Assembly (NCBI GenBank): GCA_902774395.1
Contig: CACYIK010000004.1
Location: 94,932-128,205 of the forward strand
DNA: 33,274 nucleotides
Source: an uncultured Bacteroidota bacterium
Lineage (GTDB): Bacteria; Bacteroidota; Bacteroidia; Bacteroidales; P3
Reading direction: 5' to 3'
Made by a program: the position numbers and the translations under genes. This document shows, piece by piece, positions 13,436 to 22,460 of the stretch (its first letter is position 1; each line of letters opens with the position of its first letter). The notes beneath the pieces were generated by a model. The model was not told where the DNA came from. It did not search any database and saw nothing but the letters and a program-made list of their open reading frames with translations.

Positions 13436-14418
13436 CACTTCTTTATATATCCAAGGAAATCGAGGTCGATTGACAACGACACAAACGGTTTCACCAGCCA
13501 TGCCTTGGCTGTGATGTCGTCGATACTCAGGCTGTTGCCAATGACGTCATTGTCGTGATAGCCGTCCTTCAGCACCTGGTATTCGGCGATATTCATGCCC
13601 ATCGTGAGGTAGAAGAAATCCATGAAACGGAAACTGGCGCCGACATAGAAGTTCTTGAAGAGGTTGCTTCCACCGAAGCCCACATAGAATCCCACATCGT
13701 AGGAAAATTCTTGGTCGAAACGGCGAATCTGGCGCGTGGTGCTGTCACCGCTGATGAGGACATGATCTTTGTTGAAATACTTCGTCAAGTCCCACAGCAT
13801 CACCGACGCGCCCGTGACATAGTCGAACTCTATGTCGCCGGCATTTCGGTTGCTGATATAGCGCTCGTATGTTCCCTCGGTCATACCCGCCTTGAGGCGT
13901 ATTTCCCATACAGGAGTGCGGTAGAAACGCATGGCTATACCCTGGATAGGACGCACCTTCTTCTTGCGATTGGTGGCCAAGGCGATACGTTCTTCGGCGG
14001 CTTTGGCACGCTCGGCGAGGTATTTGTTTTCTTCCTGCTTACGCACGTTCTCCAGCTCGGCAATACGTACCAGGACCCGCAGCGAGTCCACCATGTGGAT
14101 GTAGTAGTTGCGCTCGGCCTCGAGTTTCTCCTTGTCGACACCGTTGGCCGAAAGAATCTCGCGGTAGAACTTCTCCTTCTCTTTCATGGCACTGAGGGCC
14201 GCGGTGTCGGCCTCGCGCCGCACCACGGTGTCGGTATGGTATACATGCAGCGTGTCGGTACGGAAGATGCGCACGGTGTCGGTGCGGAGCACGTACACCG
14301 TGTCAGTGAGTGGGATCGAAGGAACCTGAATTGCCGGAGCCTCCAGAATTTCCGGAATATCCTGAGCTCTGAGGCACAAAGGAAACAATAGCAATGCTAT
14401 GAGCAGTAGCCACTTCAT
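13435..14418 (-). CDS. Secreted coiled-coil protein with beta-rich C-terminal half
   Basis: 327 aa, not recognised. A Sec signal peptide ([19 protein letters not shown]) is followed by a Pro/Ile-rich stretch encoded by a 9-bp array. Next comes a TDT-rich repeat with a roughly eight-residue spacing ([24 protein letters not shown]). A charged coiled coil follows (about 75-145; [48 protein letters not shown]). The C-terminal half alternates polar and hydrophobic residues ([24 protein letters not shown]) like an outer-membrane beta-barrel or beta-sandwich. The start codon overlaps the hisS stop (ATGA), so translation is probably coupled to hisS. An envelope location is likely; function unknown. 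Confidence 0.75.
   Translation of the reverse strand: MKWLLLIALLLFPLCLRAQDIPEILEAPAIQVPSIPLTDTVYVLRTDTVRIFRTDTLHVYHTDTVVRREADTAALSAMKEKEKFYREILSANGVDKEKLEAERNYYIHMVDSLRVLVRIAELENVRKQEENKYLAERAKAAEERIALATNRKKKVRPIQGIAMRFYRTPVWEIRLKAGMTEGTYERYISNRNAGDIEFDYVTGASVMLWDLTKYFNKDHVLISGDSTTRQIRRFDQEFSYDVGFYVGFGGSNLFKNFYVGASFRFMDFFYLTMGMNIAEYQVLKDGYHDNDVIGNSLSIDDITAKAWLVKPFVSLSIDLDFLGYIKK
14312..14365 (-). repeat. In-gene 9-bp x6 array after the signal peptide
   Basis: Minus-strand units include TCAGGATAT, TCCGGAAAT, TCTGGAGGC and TCCGGCAAT, exactly 9 bp apart over 54 bp. They encode [13 protein letters not shown] just after the signal peptide. The word resembles the lpxK array (TCCGGAA). Confidence 0.72.
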
Positions 14419-15767
14419 CCGAGTATCTCAGCCAGTTTGTCTACACTGACGGTCTGCTGTGTACCGTCGGTCATATTCTTCAGGGTCACCGTGCCGTCTT
14501 TTATCTCGCTCTCGCCCACAAAGGCCACGAAAGGCACCTGCTTGCGGTTGGCGTAGTCCATCTGCTTCTTCATCTTGGCACTGTCGGGATAGATGAGCGT
14601 CGAGATGCCAGCAGCGCGGAGCCGTGCGGCGATGCCGATGCAAGCTGCCTGCTCGGCGGCGCCGAAGTTGATAAACATCACACGGGCAGCCTGTTCCAAC
14701 CCTTCGGGGAAAGCGTTCAATTCGGTGAGCACGTCGTAGATGCGGTCGGCACCGAACGAGATACCCACGCCGCTGACATCGGGCATGCCAAAGATACCCG
14801 TGAGGTTATCATAGCGGCCGCCGCCACAGATGCTTCCTATCTGCACGTCCATGGCCTTGACCTCGAAGATGGCTCCGGTGTAGTAGTTAAGGCCGCGGGC
14901 CAGCGTGAGGTCGAGTTCGACGGTGCAGCGCGGCTCCGCCGCGTTGATATAGCCGAAGAGTTCCTTCAGTTCAGCAACACCCTTGAGGCCCGTCTCCACA
15001 TTGGCAAACATTGCCTCGAGGGCAGACAGTTTCTCGGCAGCACTTCCGCTAAGCGAAAACACCGGGTCGAGGGCCTGTATCTGTTCCGCGGTAAGTCCGC
15101 GCTCGGCCAACTCGGCCCGCACATTGTCGAGACCAATCTTGTCGAGTTTGTCGATGGCCACGGTGATATCCACCATCTTGTCGGGCGCACCAATCATGTC
15201 GGCAATGCCGGCCAACACCTTGCGGTTGTTTATCTTCACACAGACGTTGATGCCCAGTTTGCCGAACACCATGTCAATCATCTGCACCAACTCGAGCTCG
15301 TTGAGCAGCGAGGTGGAGCCTATCATGTCGGCGTCACACTGGTAGAACTCGCGGTAGCGACCCTTCTGCGGCCTGTCGGCACGCCACACGGGCTGCAGCT
15401 GGTAGCGGCGGAAGGGGAACACCACCTGGTCACGGTGTTGCACCACGAAACGGGCAAAAGGCACCGTCAGGTCATAGCGCAGACCACGGTCGCAAATCTG
15501 CGGCGCCACCTTGTGATAGTCCTGGCTGAAATCCACACCATCCATGAAGTCGCCTGAGTTGAGTACCTTGAAGAGCAGTTTATCTCCCTCTTCACCGTAT
15601 TTTCCCATCAGCGTGGAGAGATTCTCCAGCGACGGAGTCTCGATAGGTTCGAAGGCAAAAGTGCGAAACACCGAGCGGATAGTATCGAAAATATAGTTGC
15701 GGCGCGCCATCTCCACAGGCAGGAAATCGCGCGTACCCTTAGGAATTGAGCATTTAACAGTAGCCAT
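14415..15767 (-). CDS. hisS: Histidyl-tRNA synthetase
   Basis: 450 aa class II synthetase that charges tRNA-His. Motif 1 region [19 protein letters not shown] begins at residue 10. Motif 2 is [19 protein letters not shown]. The histidine-specific [14 protein letters not shown] and motif 3 [11 protein letters not shown] are intact. The C-terminal anticodon-binding domain ([37 protein letters not shown]) is complete. A good promoter lies upstream, and the next gene overlaps the stop codon by 4 nt. Confidence 0.97.
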   Translation of the reverse strand: MATVKCSIPKGTRDFLPVEMARRNYIFDTIRSVFRTFAFEPIETPSLENLSTLMGKYGEEGDKLLFKVLNSGDFMDGVDFSQDYHKVAPQICDRGLRYDLTVPFARFVVQHRDQVVFPFRRYQLQPVWRADRPQKGRYREFYQCDADMIGSTSLLNELELVQMIDMVFGKLGINVCVKINNRKVLAGIADMIGAPDKMVDITVAIDKLDKIGLDNVRAELAERGLTAEQIQALDPVFSLSGSAAEKLSALEAMFANVETGLKGVAELKELFGYINAAEPRCTVELDLTLARGLNYYTGAIFEVKAMDVQIGSICGGGRYDNLTGIFGMPDVSGVGISFGADRIYDVLTELNAFPEGLEQAARVMFINFGAAEQAACIGIAARLRAAGISTLIYPDSAKMKKQMDYANRKQVPFVAFVGESEIKDGTVTLKNMTDGTQQTVSVDKLAEILG

Positions 15768-15788
15768 ACTTCATTTCATTTGAAACTG

Positions 15789-15820
15789 CAAAAATACGAA
15801 TAAAACTTCATACGGACAAA
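15789..15820 (-). promoter_or_regulatory. hisS promoter
   Basis: Minus strand: -33 TTTG (15820-15817), 20-bp spacer, -7 TATTTTTG (15796-15789), 21 nt before the ATG. Confidence 0.8.
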
Positions 15821-15893
15821 TTTTATTTTCACCAACCCCTATGCTCATTTTACCTGTGGTGGATTTTTCGTCGGACAAAACGGGATTTTTTCG

Positions 15894-15901
15894 TATTTTT
15901 G
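15894..15901 (+). promoter_or_regulatory. -7 box of the C25 protease gene
   Basis: TATTTTTG then C, 23 nt before the ATG. The -33 region is poorly matched (TTTTTC at 15864-15869). Divergent from the hisS promoter. Confidence 0.6.
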
Positions 15902-15924
15902 CATCGGAATACGTTTATAAAAAG

Positions 15925-18900
15925 ATGAGGTTGAAACGACATATATCACTGGTAATATGTCTATTGATATCGTTTGCCGCCGTGGCGCAAAGTCACGGAA
16001 AGACGATGTTGTCCCTCGTGCATGAGAACGACAGCACGATTCGTCTGCGCTTCGAGGGTGACCATCTGCAACTATTTGTCGACAGCACCGCCGTCAAGGG
16101 CTACAGCCTGCTGCGCTGGGAGGGTATGACTTTCGGCACCGGTCCCGTGGGTGCCCCCGACCTGCCGTTTCTCTCCACCCTCGTGCGCCTACCCAAAGGC
16201 AGCACACTGGAACTGGAGGGCATCGACTCCCTGAGCCAGTTCTACTGGCACAAAGCGGTACCGCGCGGCAAACCCGTGGCCCCTGTGACGGAAGGCTGGG
16301 TCAAAGACAGGCCTCGACCCGAATACCGACCCGACGATAAGATATACAATTCCTGGAGCACCTACCGCTGTCGCGAGAAGATAACGGTGGAGGACCTCGG
16401 CGTGATGGGCACGGAGCAACTGTTCCGCGTGACGGTGCACCCGGTGGCCTACATGCCCTTGGGGCGCGAAGTGGACATCGACACCTACATTGAAGCCACA
16501 CTGAAAGTGAAAGAGACTCGTAGTAACGTGAACCATGGGAACGAACGATTCCTCGTTGTGTCGCGGCCACAGTTCCGCGAGGGGTTGCAGCCTTTCGTGC
16601 AGTGGAAACGGCAGGAGGGATACGACGTGGTGGAACTCTATGCCGACACCCACCTGTGCGATAGCGTAAAAGCGCTGATGCGTCCACTGTTCGACAGTTC
16701 CGACCCACTCTCACCCATCCCCACATACACCCTCCTCGTGGGCGACAACGACCAGATTGAGAGTCCCTACAGCACGATAGCCTTCGACGGTGTGAGGCAC
16801 ATAACAGACCTTTTCTATGCCGACTTCACAGGCGACTACCTACCCGAGACTATGCTGGGACGCTGGCCAGTGAACGATAGTGCCGAGCTACAAGCCGTGG
16901 TAGAGAAAACGCTGCGCTATGAGCAGTGCCGCGACATGGACACCCTGCAGATGAAACGCCTGCTGTTTGTGGCCGGCGAAGAGAGCAGCGGCATCGCACC
17001 GACAAGCACCAATGGACAGGTGAACTACCTCAAGCGCGAAGCCAAGTTGGCACATCCCGAGCTTGACACCCTCTGCTGGTACAACCCCGCCTCGGGCTCG
17101 CAGCTGGAAGCCATCCAGAGCGCCATCGGCGACGGCGGCGCACTGCTGAGCTACACGGCGCACTGCACCCGCAACGGATGGACCGCGCCAGCGCTGACCA
17201 GCAGCGGCGTCGAGGAGGCCGGAGCCACACAGCCCACCGTCTTTGTGAACAACTGCTGCCAGAGCAATGCCTTCGCCGGCACCTGCTTCGGCGAGGAGCT
17301 GCTACGCATGCCGCAGGGCGGCGCGGCAGGCGTCATCGGCGCCACCAACAACACCCTCTGGCAAGAAGACTACTACTGGGCCGTGGGACCTCGCAGCAGC
17401 ATCAGTCTCGACACCCCCTACGACAGCCTCTACCCCGGAGCCTTCGACGGCTTGACTGGCCGCCGTCACGACGTGACGACGATGGGCGAGCTGCTCACTG
17501 CCGGCAACCTGGCGGTGACCGCTATCGGCTCGTCCTACTCCAAGTTCTACTGGGAAATATACTGCCTCTTTGGAGACCCGTCGCTACGCCCTTGGATAGG
17601 GGTACCGCAGGAGATTACGCTAACGACAGACTCCCTCTTCAACGGGCAAAGTGAGTTGCACGTCAGTGGCACCCCCGGTGTCACCGTCACCGCCCTGCAA
17701 GGCGATAGCCTGTTGGGACACGCCGTCATCGGTATGACAAGCGGCGCCGTCGTCCCCCTCTGCCGTACGCTCGACACCCTGCCACTCATCGTTACCGCCA
17801 CAGGCGTAGGACTGCGTCCCCGCATCGACACCCTCACCGTTGAGACCACCATGAACCATGGTGTGACGCTGCGCGACGTGATGGTGGACGACACCGCGGT
17901 GCGCTGCACGGTGATGAATATCGGGCAGCAGCGGCTGGACAGCCTGCATGTAGCACTCATCCCAGACGCCACCGACGGTGCCGTGCTGGAAGAGCAACTC
18001 GTCGTGATTGATTCACTACTGCCGAACTGCCAACGTGAGGTGACGCTACCCATAACGATAGTGGAAGTCGGACAACTGCCTATATGGCAAGCCGCTCTCG
18101 TCGCATGGAGCGACGACACAGAATGCCGGCTGACGCTCACCCGCCGACTGCCCGTCACCTACCCCACCCTCGCGTTACGCCTCCTTGAGGCCGATAGCAG
18201 CGAAGCATTGAAAGTGTCTCGCAACCACGACTACCTGCTGGAAGCCCTCGTGGACGGCCAATACGACAACCTGCGAGTGACTGTCACCGCCTATCCCACA
18301 GGCGACACCCTCGTCTCCCCTACCCACCCGCTAGCCACCACCCACTCGTCGTTCTCCACTCCCGACAGCCTCTGTGCGCTGCATATCGTCGGAGACCTCC
18401 ACCTCGGCCACTGGCGTCAGCAGCAGGACTTCTGGCTCGAGAGTGGCGACCGTATCGAGAGCTTCGAGAACGCCTTCAATAATCACCCCTGGAAGAATAA
18501 TGGCTGGAAGCCTTGGACGATCGACAGCAGCGAGCACCGCAGCGGCACCTTCAGCGTCCGCTCGGGAGCCATCGGCCACAGCCAAACGACCTGCCTATGC
18601 CTCGAGGCCACCCTTGCACATGCCGACAGCCTAAGCTACTGGGTGAAGACCTCCACCGAGGCGGAATATGACAAGTTTTTCTTCCAACTCGACGGCCGCG
18701 CCCGTGGCTATGCCGACTGGGGCGAGACCGCGTGGAGGCAGTTCCGCCACACGCTGACGGCGGGACGCCACACCCTCTGCTGGTGTTACGCCAAAGACAA
18801 CTCGGGTAGCGCCGGACACGACTGCGTATGGGTTGACGACATCCAGCTGCCGCTGGCCCTATGGGACAGCCTCTATGCCTGGTCATGCGACGAAGACACC

Positions 18901-19155
18901 ACCGCCGTGGGCATCGGCAGCCTGCCGTCATACGCCACCACGTCCTTGCTGACCCTCTACCCCAACCCCGCGGGCGACGCGGTATGGCTGACGGCCGAGA
19001 CAGCGATGACGGTGACCGTCAACGACATGCTGGGACGCCGCGTCGCCACCTTCCACCTCACGCCGGGAGTCCCCGTGCGCTGGGACATCCACGCGCTGCC
19101 ACGAGGATGCTATTTCGCCACGGGCGACAATGTCACCAAAATCATCATCCACTAA
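15925..19155 (+). CDS. Gingipain-like peptidase C25 with T9SS sorting domain
   Basis: 1076 aa. Signal peptide MRLKRHISLVICLLISFAAVAQ. A propeptide-like domain follows (about 35-190; FGTGPVGAPDLPFLSTLVRLP). The caspase-fold C25 catalytic domain spans about 200-560, with the dyad readable as AHCTRNGW (His413) and NNCCQSNAF (Cys445, with Cys444 adjacent). Ig-like beta segments follow. An adhesin/MAM-like module (about 850-970) has WKPWTIDSSEHRSG and CVWVDDIQLP. The C-terminal type A sorting domain (LYPNPAGDAVWL to the end) directs export by T9SS and surface attachment. The start at 15925 is chosen for the signal peptide and the -7 box. It may be a nutritional protease or process other surface proteins. 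PorU is an alternative C25 family, but the adhesin-like module favours a gingipain-like role. Confidence 0.87.
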   Translation: MRLKRHISLVICLLISFAAVAQSHGKTMLSLVHENDSTIRLRFEGDHLQLFVDSTAVKGYSLLRWEGMTFGTGPVGAPDLPFLSTLVRLPKGSTLELEGIDSLSQFYWHKAVPRGKPVAPVTEGWVKDRPRPEYRPDDKIYNSWSTYRCREKITVEDLGVMGTEQLFRVTVHPVAYMPLGREVDIDTYIEATLKVKETRSNVNHGNERFLVVSRPQFREGLQPFVQWKRQEGYDVVELYADTHLCDSVKALMRPLFDSSDPLSPIPTYTLLVGDNDQIESPYSTIAFDGVRHITDLFYADFTGDYLPETMLGRWPVNDSAELQAVVEKTLRYEQCRDMDTLQMKRLLFVAGEESSGIAPTSTNGQVNYLKREAKLAHPELDTLCWYNPASGSQLEAIQSAIGDGGALLSYTAHCTRNGWTAPALTSSGVEEAGATQPTVFVNNCCQSNAFAGTCFGEELLRMPQGGAAGVIGATNNTLWQEDYYWAVGPRSSISLDTPYDSLYPGAFDGLTGRRHDVTTMGELLTAGNLAVTAIGSSYSKFYWEIYCLFGDPSLRPWIGVPQEITLTTDSLFNGQSELHVSGTPGVTVTALQGDSLLGHAVIGMTSGAVVPLCRTLDTLPLIVTATGVGLRPRIDTLTVETTMNHGVTLRDVMVDDTAVRCTVMNIGQQRLDSLHVALIPDATDGAVLEEQLVVIDSLLPNCQREVTLPITIVEVGQLPIWQAALVAWSDDTECRLTLTRRLPVTYPTLALRLLEADSSEALKVSRNHDYLLEALVDGQYDNLRVTVTAYPTGDTLVSPTHPLATTHSSFSTPDSLCALHIVGDLHLGHWRQQQDFWLESGDRIESFENAFNNHPWKNNGWKPWTIDSSEHRSGTFSVRSGAIGHSQTTCLCLEATLAHADSLSYWVKTSTEAEYDKFFFQLDGRARGYADWGETAWRQFRHTLTAGRHTLCWCYAKDNSGSAGHDCVWVDDIQLPLALWDSLYAWSCDEDTTAVGIGSLPSYATTSLLTLYPNPAGDAVWLTAETAMTVTVNDMLGRRVATFHLTPGVPVRWDIHALPRGCYFATGDNVTKIIIH

Positions 19156-19165
19156 GAATCACAAC

Positions 19166-20002
19166 ATGCCAGAGAACAACATAGACACCTTAAGCGCCAC
19201 GCCCTTCTGGCAGTGGCCTGTCGACAGCGCCACTATCGATGCCGGCTATACGGGAATACCTTTCGACTCGATACACCCGTTGAGGGAGCTGCCCGACACC
19301 GTCTTTCGCGAGTCGCTGGTGGTCGGACACAAGCTGCCGCCACACCACGACAACCTCGTGGTACGGCCCGACACAGCGGTACCCACATGGACTTTCGTCA
19401 TCCTGCTGCTGATCATCAGCCTGTCGAGCCTCTACATGAAACTGCGCAAGATTAAGCTCATAGCACTCCTCAAGGCCGCCGTCGACCTGCGCGCCATGGA
19501 CCGTCTGGTGCGCGACTGCAACCTCAAACGCAACACCCTCATGCTTCCGATGGGACTGCTGCTGGTGGCATCGGTCAGCATGGTCATTCATGCCAGCGTC
19601 TTCGCCCAGAGCGGCATCCTTGGATACCTGGCGACCTTCGGTCTGCTGAGCCTGCTCTACATCCTGCGCAACCTGCTGCTGCGGATGCTGGGAAACACTT
19701 TCGACAACAAGAAAGGCATCAGCCTCTACATCACCTGCAACTACATCCACAACCTCCTCGAAGGACTGCTTGTCACGGTACTTCTCCTGCCTTTCCTCTA
19801 CTTCCCCGGCGCACAAATGTCGATGACATACATCATCTCCATCGCCCTCGCCATCATCTTCCTATGGCGCTTTGCGCGAGGGGTGAAAGTATTTTTAACA
19901 AACCAAAACCACTCCAGTTTCTATCTTTTTTACTATCTTTGCATCGTCGAAGCTATACCCATTTTAGCTATAATAAAGTGGTTACTGTCAGTAGACCAAT
20001 AA
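19166..20002 (+). CDS. DUF4271 membrane protein
   Basis: 278 aa. A soluble N-terminal stretch of about 80 residues is followed by five or six hydrophobic helices (TFVILLLIISLSSLYMKL, LMLPMGLLLVASVSMVIH, YLATFGLLSLLYILRNLLL, LLEGLLVTVLLLPFLYF, MTYIISIALAIIFLWRF, FYLFYYLCIVEAIPILAII). The pattern and its place directly before the hemD-like gene match the Bacteroidetes DUF4271 family. Function not established. The ATG at 19166 lies 10 bp after the protease stop, so the genes are probably co-transcribed. An internal -7 box for the next gene lies in its 3' end. Confidence 0.82.
   Translation: MPENNIDTLSATPFWQWPVDSATIDAGYTGIPFDSIHPLRELPDTVFRESLVVGHKLPPHHDNLVVRPDTAVPTWTFVILLLIISLSSLYMKLRKIKLIALLKAAVDLRAMDRLVRDCNLKRNTLMLPMGLLLVASVSMVIHASVFAQSGILGYLATFGLLSLLYILRNLLLRMLGNTFDNKKGISLYITCNYIHNLLEGLLVTVLLLPFLYFPGAQMSMTYIISIALAIIFLWRFARGVKVFLTNQNHSSFYLFYYLCIVEAIPILAIIKWLLSVDQ
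19934..19941 (+). promoter_or_regulatory. Possible internal -7 box for the hemD-like gene
   Basis: TATCTTTG then C inside the DUF4271 coding region, 85 nt before the hemD-like ATG. No matching -33 TTTG at the right distance, so it may be chance. Confidence 0.4.
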
Positions 20003-20026
20003 GTTGAGTAACACCTAGTAGAGAAC

Positions 20027-21136
20027 ATGAAGATTAAAAAAATCCTGATTTCGCAGCCGGTACCCGCCGATTTGGAGAAATCTCCCTACCGAAATCTTAT
20101 CAACAAGCACAACGTTGACCTTACCTTCTTCAAATTTTTTGACGTCGTAGGTATCCCTGTCTCCGAGTTCAGGAAAACTCGCATTCATATCAGCGAATAC
20201 TCTGCCATCATCTTCAACAGCAAGAACTCTATCGACCACTTCTTCCGTATGCTGAAGGAGCTGCGCGAGACCGTCAGCGAGGAGATGAAGTATTTCTGCT
20301 CCACCGAGGCCATTGCCCTCTACCTGCAGAACTACATCCAGTATCGCAAGCGCAAAGTATTCTTCGGCAACCAGTATTTCTCCGACCTGCTGGAGGTGAT
20401 GAGCAAACACCGTGAGGAGAAGTTTCTCTTCCCCTGCAGCGACGAGAAGCAGACCGAATACACCAAGGCCCTCGACAAGGCCAAGTTCAAATACACCAAA
20501 GCCCCCATGTACACTTCGGCGCCCAAGGACCTCACCAAATTCAAGCTTGAGGACTTCGACGCCATCGCCCTCTTCTCGCCCATCGGCGTGCGCAGCCTAG
20601 TGAAGAGCTTCCCCGACGTGAAAGACCGCGACATCATTATCGCCGCCTTCGGCACCTCGACCCATGCGGCCCTCAAGGAGCAGGGCATCAAGCTGACCAT
20701 CGCCGCCCCCACCCAGTCGGCCCCTTCGATGGCTATGGCTATCGAGAACTACATCATGGGTAAAGAGCAGGACACCGTCATCGTCTCGAAGGGCGACACC
20801 GCCAAGCACGGCCTGAAGAACACCATCTCGGCCACCAACAAGAAGGCCAAGCCCGTCATCGCCAACAAAGAGATCTACAAGCAGCGCATGGAGGAGAAGA
20901 AAGCCCAGGCGGCAGCCCGTCGCGCCGCCCGTGCCGCCGAGAAGGCCCGCAAAGAGGCCGAAGCCGCCAAGAAGGAGAAAGAGGCTGCCAAAGAGGCCGC
21001 TAAAATAGCTGTCAAAGAGACCGCCAAGGCAACTCCTAAAGCGGCTCCTAAAACAGCTCCTAAAGTGGCTGCCAAAGCAGTGGCTTCAAAACGCAGCACG
21101 CCCGCAGAAAAGAAGACGGCCAAGAAGAATGCCTGA
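20027..21136 (+). CDS. hemD: Uroporphyrinogen-III synthase family protein with Lys/Ala-rich tail
   Basis: 369 aa. Residues about 1-250 form a HemD-like two-lobed domain (ILISQPVP, SAIIFNSKNSIDHFF, FLFPCSDEKQTEYTKAL, DAIALFSPIGVRSLVKSFPD, IIIAAFGTSTHAALKEQGIKL). HemD cyclises hydroxymethylbilane to uroporphyrinogen III in the cytoplasm. No other heme gene is nearby, so a different role is possible. From about residue 285 the protein continues with an unusual 85-residue highly charged Lys/Ala tail, first helical (EEKKAQAAARRAARAAEKAR) and then a 12-bp, four-residue xAxK/AAPK repeat like histone H1 tails. The tail may bind nucleic acid or acidic surfaces. The stop codon is within an 8-bp array. 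Confidence 0.8.
   Translation: MKIKKILISQPVPADLEKSPYRNLINKHNVDLTFFKFFDVVGIPVSEFRKTRIHISEYSAIIFNSKNSIDHFFRMLKELRETVSEEMKYFCSTEAIALYLQNYIQYRKRKVFFGNQYFSDLLEVMSKHREEKFLFPCSDEKQTEYTKALDKAKFKYTKAPMYTSAPKDLTKFKLEDFDAIALFSPIGVRSLVKSFPDVKDRDIIIAAFGTSTHAALKEQGIKLTIAAPTQSAPSMAMAIENYIMGKEQDTVIVSKGDTAKHGLKNTISATNKKAKPVIANKEIYKQRMEEKKAQAAARRAARAAEKARKEAEAAKKEKEAAKEAAKIAVKETAKATPKAAPKTAPKVAAKAVASKRSTPAEKKTAKKNA
20993..21076 (+). repeat. 12-bp coding repeat in the hemD-like tail
   Basis: Seven 12-bp units from 20993. The clearest are GCAACTCCTAAA, GCGGCTCCTAAA and ACAGCTCCTAAA at 21029, 21041 and 21053. They encode xAxK/xAPK tetrapeptides. The CCTAAA codons differ from the C/G-ending codons used elsewhere in the gene. 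Confidence 0.7.
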
Positions 21137-21165
21137 ATGTGTGAATGCTTGATTGTGTGAGTCAA
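21134..21165 (+). repeat. 8-bp x4 array across the hemD stop
   Basis: TGAATGTG, TGAATGCT, TGATTGTG, TGAGTCAA. The first TGA is the hemD-like stop codon. The array fills the whole gap to rnpA, ending three bases before its ATG. Confidence 0.8.
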
Positions 21166-21168
21166 ATC

Positions 21169-21579
21169 ATGAGTTTCACTTTCAAGAAAGAAGAACGACT
21201 ATGCAGCCGTCGGCTGATTGACCAACTCTACGCAGAAGGTCACCGGCTGATGGCTTTTCCTTTTTCCGTCCAGTGGCTAGTCGTCCCCAACCTTTCACCT
21301 CTCACCTCTCACCTTTCACCTTGTCAAGTCATGATTGTCGCGCCGAAGCGCAAATTCCATCATGCCGTGGACCGCAACCGTGTGCGGCGCCTGACACGCG
21401 AATGCTACCGCCTACGGAAACCCGCCTTCTACCAGTTTCTCGAGGAGCAGGGCGTGAGCATTGTCTTCTCGATGGTCTACATCCACAACGAGATTCTCAC
21501 CTACGAGCAACTGGGCCACAAGATGGACAAGCTATTCACCGCCCTACAGAACGATATCCAGAAAACCCTCCAGCCATGA
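21169..21579 (+). CDS. rnpA: Ribonuclease P protein component
   Basis: 136 aa. Protein subunit of RNase P, helping the RNA enzyme mature tRNA 5' ends. [22 protein letters not shown] is the typical N-terminus, and [16 protein letters not shown] is the conserved RNR motif helix that binds RNA. The start at 21169 (MSFTFKKEE) is preferred over the in-frame Met 24 bp upstream, which lies in the array. Residues about 41-53 are encoded around a 7-bp tandem array, inserted between the strand LVVPN and [11 protein letters not shown], a place where other RnpA proteins have a short turn. The stop overlaps the yidD start. Confidence 0.94.
   Translation: MSFTFKKEERLCSRRLIDQLYAEGHRLMAFPFSVQWLVVPNLSPLTSHLSPCQVMIVAPKRKFHHAVDRNRVRRLTRECYRLRKPAFYQFLEEQGVSIVFSMVYIHNEILTYEQLGHKMDKLFTALQNDIQKTLQP
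21295..21322 (+). repeat. In-gene 7-bp x4 array in rnpA
   Basis: TCACCTC, TCACCTC, TCACCTT, TCACCTT. Three added units (21 bp) preserve the frame and give the [10 protein letters not shown] loop. Confidence 0.8.
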
Positions 21580-21800
21580 AATTCAAACCTCTGTCATGGC
21601 TTATGCTGGCCCTGATAGCCTTCTATCGCACCTGCATCTCGCCGCTGCTGCCGCCGGCGTGTCGCTACACGCCTACCTGCTCGCAGTATGCACAAGAGGC
21701 CATACGCAAGTATGGCCCCTTCAAAGGTGGATGGCTGGCACTGAAGCGTATCCTCCGCTGCAACCCGTGGGGCGGCTCGGGATACGACCCGGTACCCTAA
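21576..21800 (+). CDS. yidD: Membrane protein insertion efficiency factor YidD
   Basis: 74 aa. A small membrane-associated protein thought to assist YidC-dependent membrane insertion. It carries the family signature [15 protein letters not shown] (residues about 29-43), then [23 protein letters not shown]. The ATG overlaps the rnpA stop (ATGA at 21576-21579), and the rnpA-yidD pairing is conserved across bacteria. The gene ends 3 bp from the convergent ribE stop. Confidence 0.95.
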   Translation: MKFKPLSWLMLALIAFYRTCISPLLPPACRYTPTCSQYAQEAIRKYGPFKGGWLALKRILRCNPWGGSGYDPVP

Positions 21801-21803
21801 TCT

Positions 21804-22415
21804 TTATTTCTGTGCAGACATATACTGCTCCAGCAGACGCTGGACGTATTTGCCGAAGACGTCGAACTCGATGTTGACCACCGTTCCAGGCTTGAAGTTG
21901 TGGAAGTTGGTCACCTTATAAGTATAAGGTATGATGGCCACGCTGAACATACCGGGCTCACTGTCGACCACGGTGAGGCTCACACCATTGATGGAAATGG
22001 AGCCTTTGGGAACAGTGATGGAGGGGGCGTTCTTCTGGTCGTACTCGAAGTAGAATCGCCAGCTGCCGTTGTCGTCGACGACTTTGGTGCAGGTGGCCGT
22101 CTGGTCCACATGGCCCTGCACGATGTGGCCGTCGAAGCGGCCGTCCATACGCATCGAGCGTTCCACGTTGACCTCGGTGCCCACCTTCCAGGTGCCGAGG
22201 TTGGTCTTCAGCATCGTCTCGTCCATGGCGGTGACCACATACTGTTTCTTCTCCTTGTCGACCTTCACCACGGTGAGGCAGCAGCCGTCATGCGCCATGC
22301 TCTGGTCGATGGCCAGCTCGTCGCCGAAGGGCACCTCGAGGGTGAAGTGGTAGTTGGTATTCTCTTTCTCAATCTTGACGACCTTGGCCGTCATCTCAAT
22401 AATGCCAGTAAACAT
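21804..22415 (-). CDS. ribE: Riboflavin synthase alpha subunit
   Basis: 203 aa. Dismutates two 6,7-dimethyl-8-ribityllumazine molecules to riboflavin. It starts with the canonical MFTGIIE. Two tandem lumazine-binding barrels are present: MAHDGCCLTVV with GHIVQGHVD in and after the first, and KGSISINGVSLTVVD in the second. The length is usual. No FMN riboswitch is visible upstream. The gap to the peptidase gene is only 45 bp and holds an 8-bp array, so it may be co-transcribed with it. Confidence 0.95.
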   Translation of the reverse strand: MFTGIIEMTAKVVKIEKENTNYHFTLEVPFGDELAIDQSMAHDGCCLTVVKVDKEKKQYVVTAMDETMLKTNLGTWKVGTEVNVERSMRMDGRFDGHIVQGHVDQTATCTKVVDDNGSWRFYFEYDQKNAPSITVPKGSISINGVSLTVVDSEPGMFSVAIIPYTYKVTNFHNFKPGTVVNIEFDVFGKYVQRLLEQYMSAQK

Positions 22416-22425
22416 CTCCTAGAAT

Positions 22426-22457
22426 GCGTTAATGTGTTAATGCGTTAATGCGTAAGT
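22426..22457 (-). repeat. 8-bp x4 array between the S9 peptidase gene and ribE
   Basis: On the plus strand, GCGTTAAT, GTGTTAAT, GCGTTAAT, GCGTAAGT. It fills most of the 45-bp gap. The word is almost the same as the left arm at 10326-10357 (GTGTTAAT). Confidence 0.8.
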
Positions 22458-22460
22458 TTT

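Noticed and set aside
13435..14418. OmpA-like or porin assignment for the secreted coiled-coil protein
   Set aside because: The C-terminal half looks beta-rich, but no OmpA peptidoglycan-binding motif or porin signature could be seen.
22416..22460. FMN riboswitch upstream of ribE
   Set aside because: Only 45 bp, filled by an 8-bp array; no RFN element sequence.
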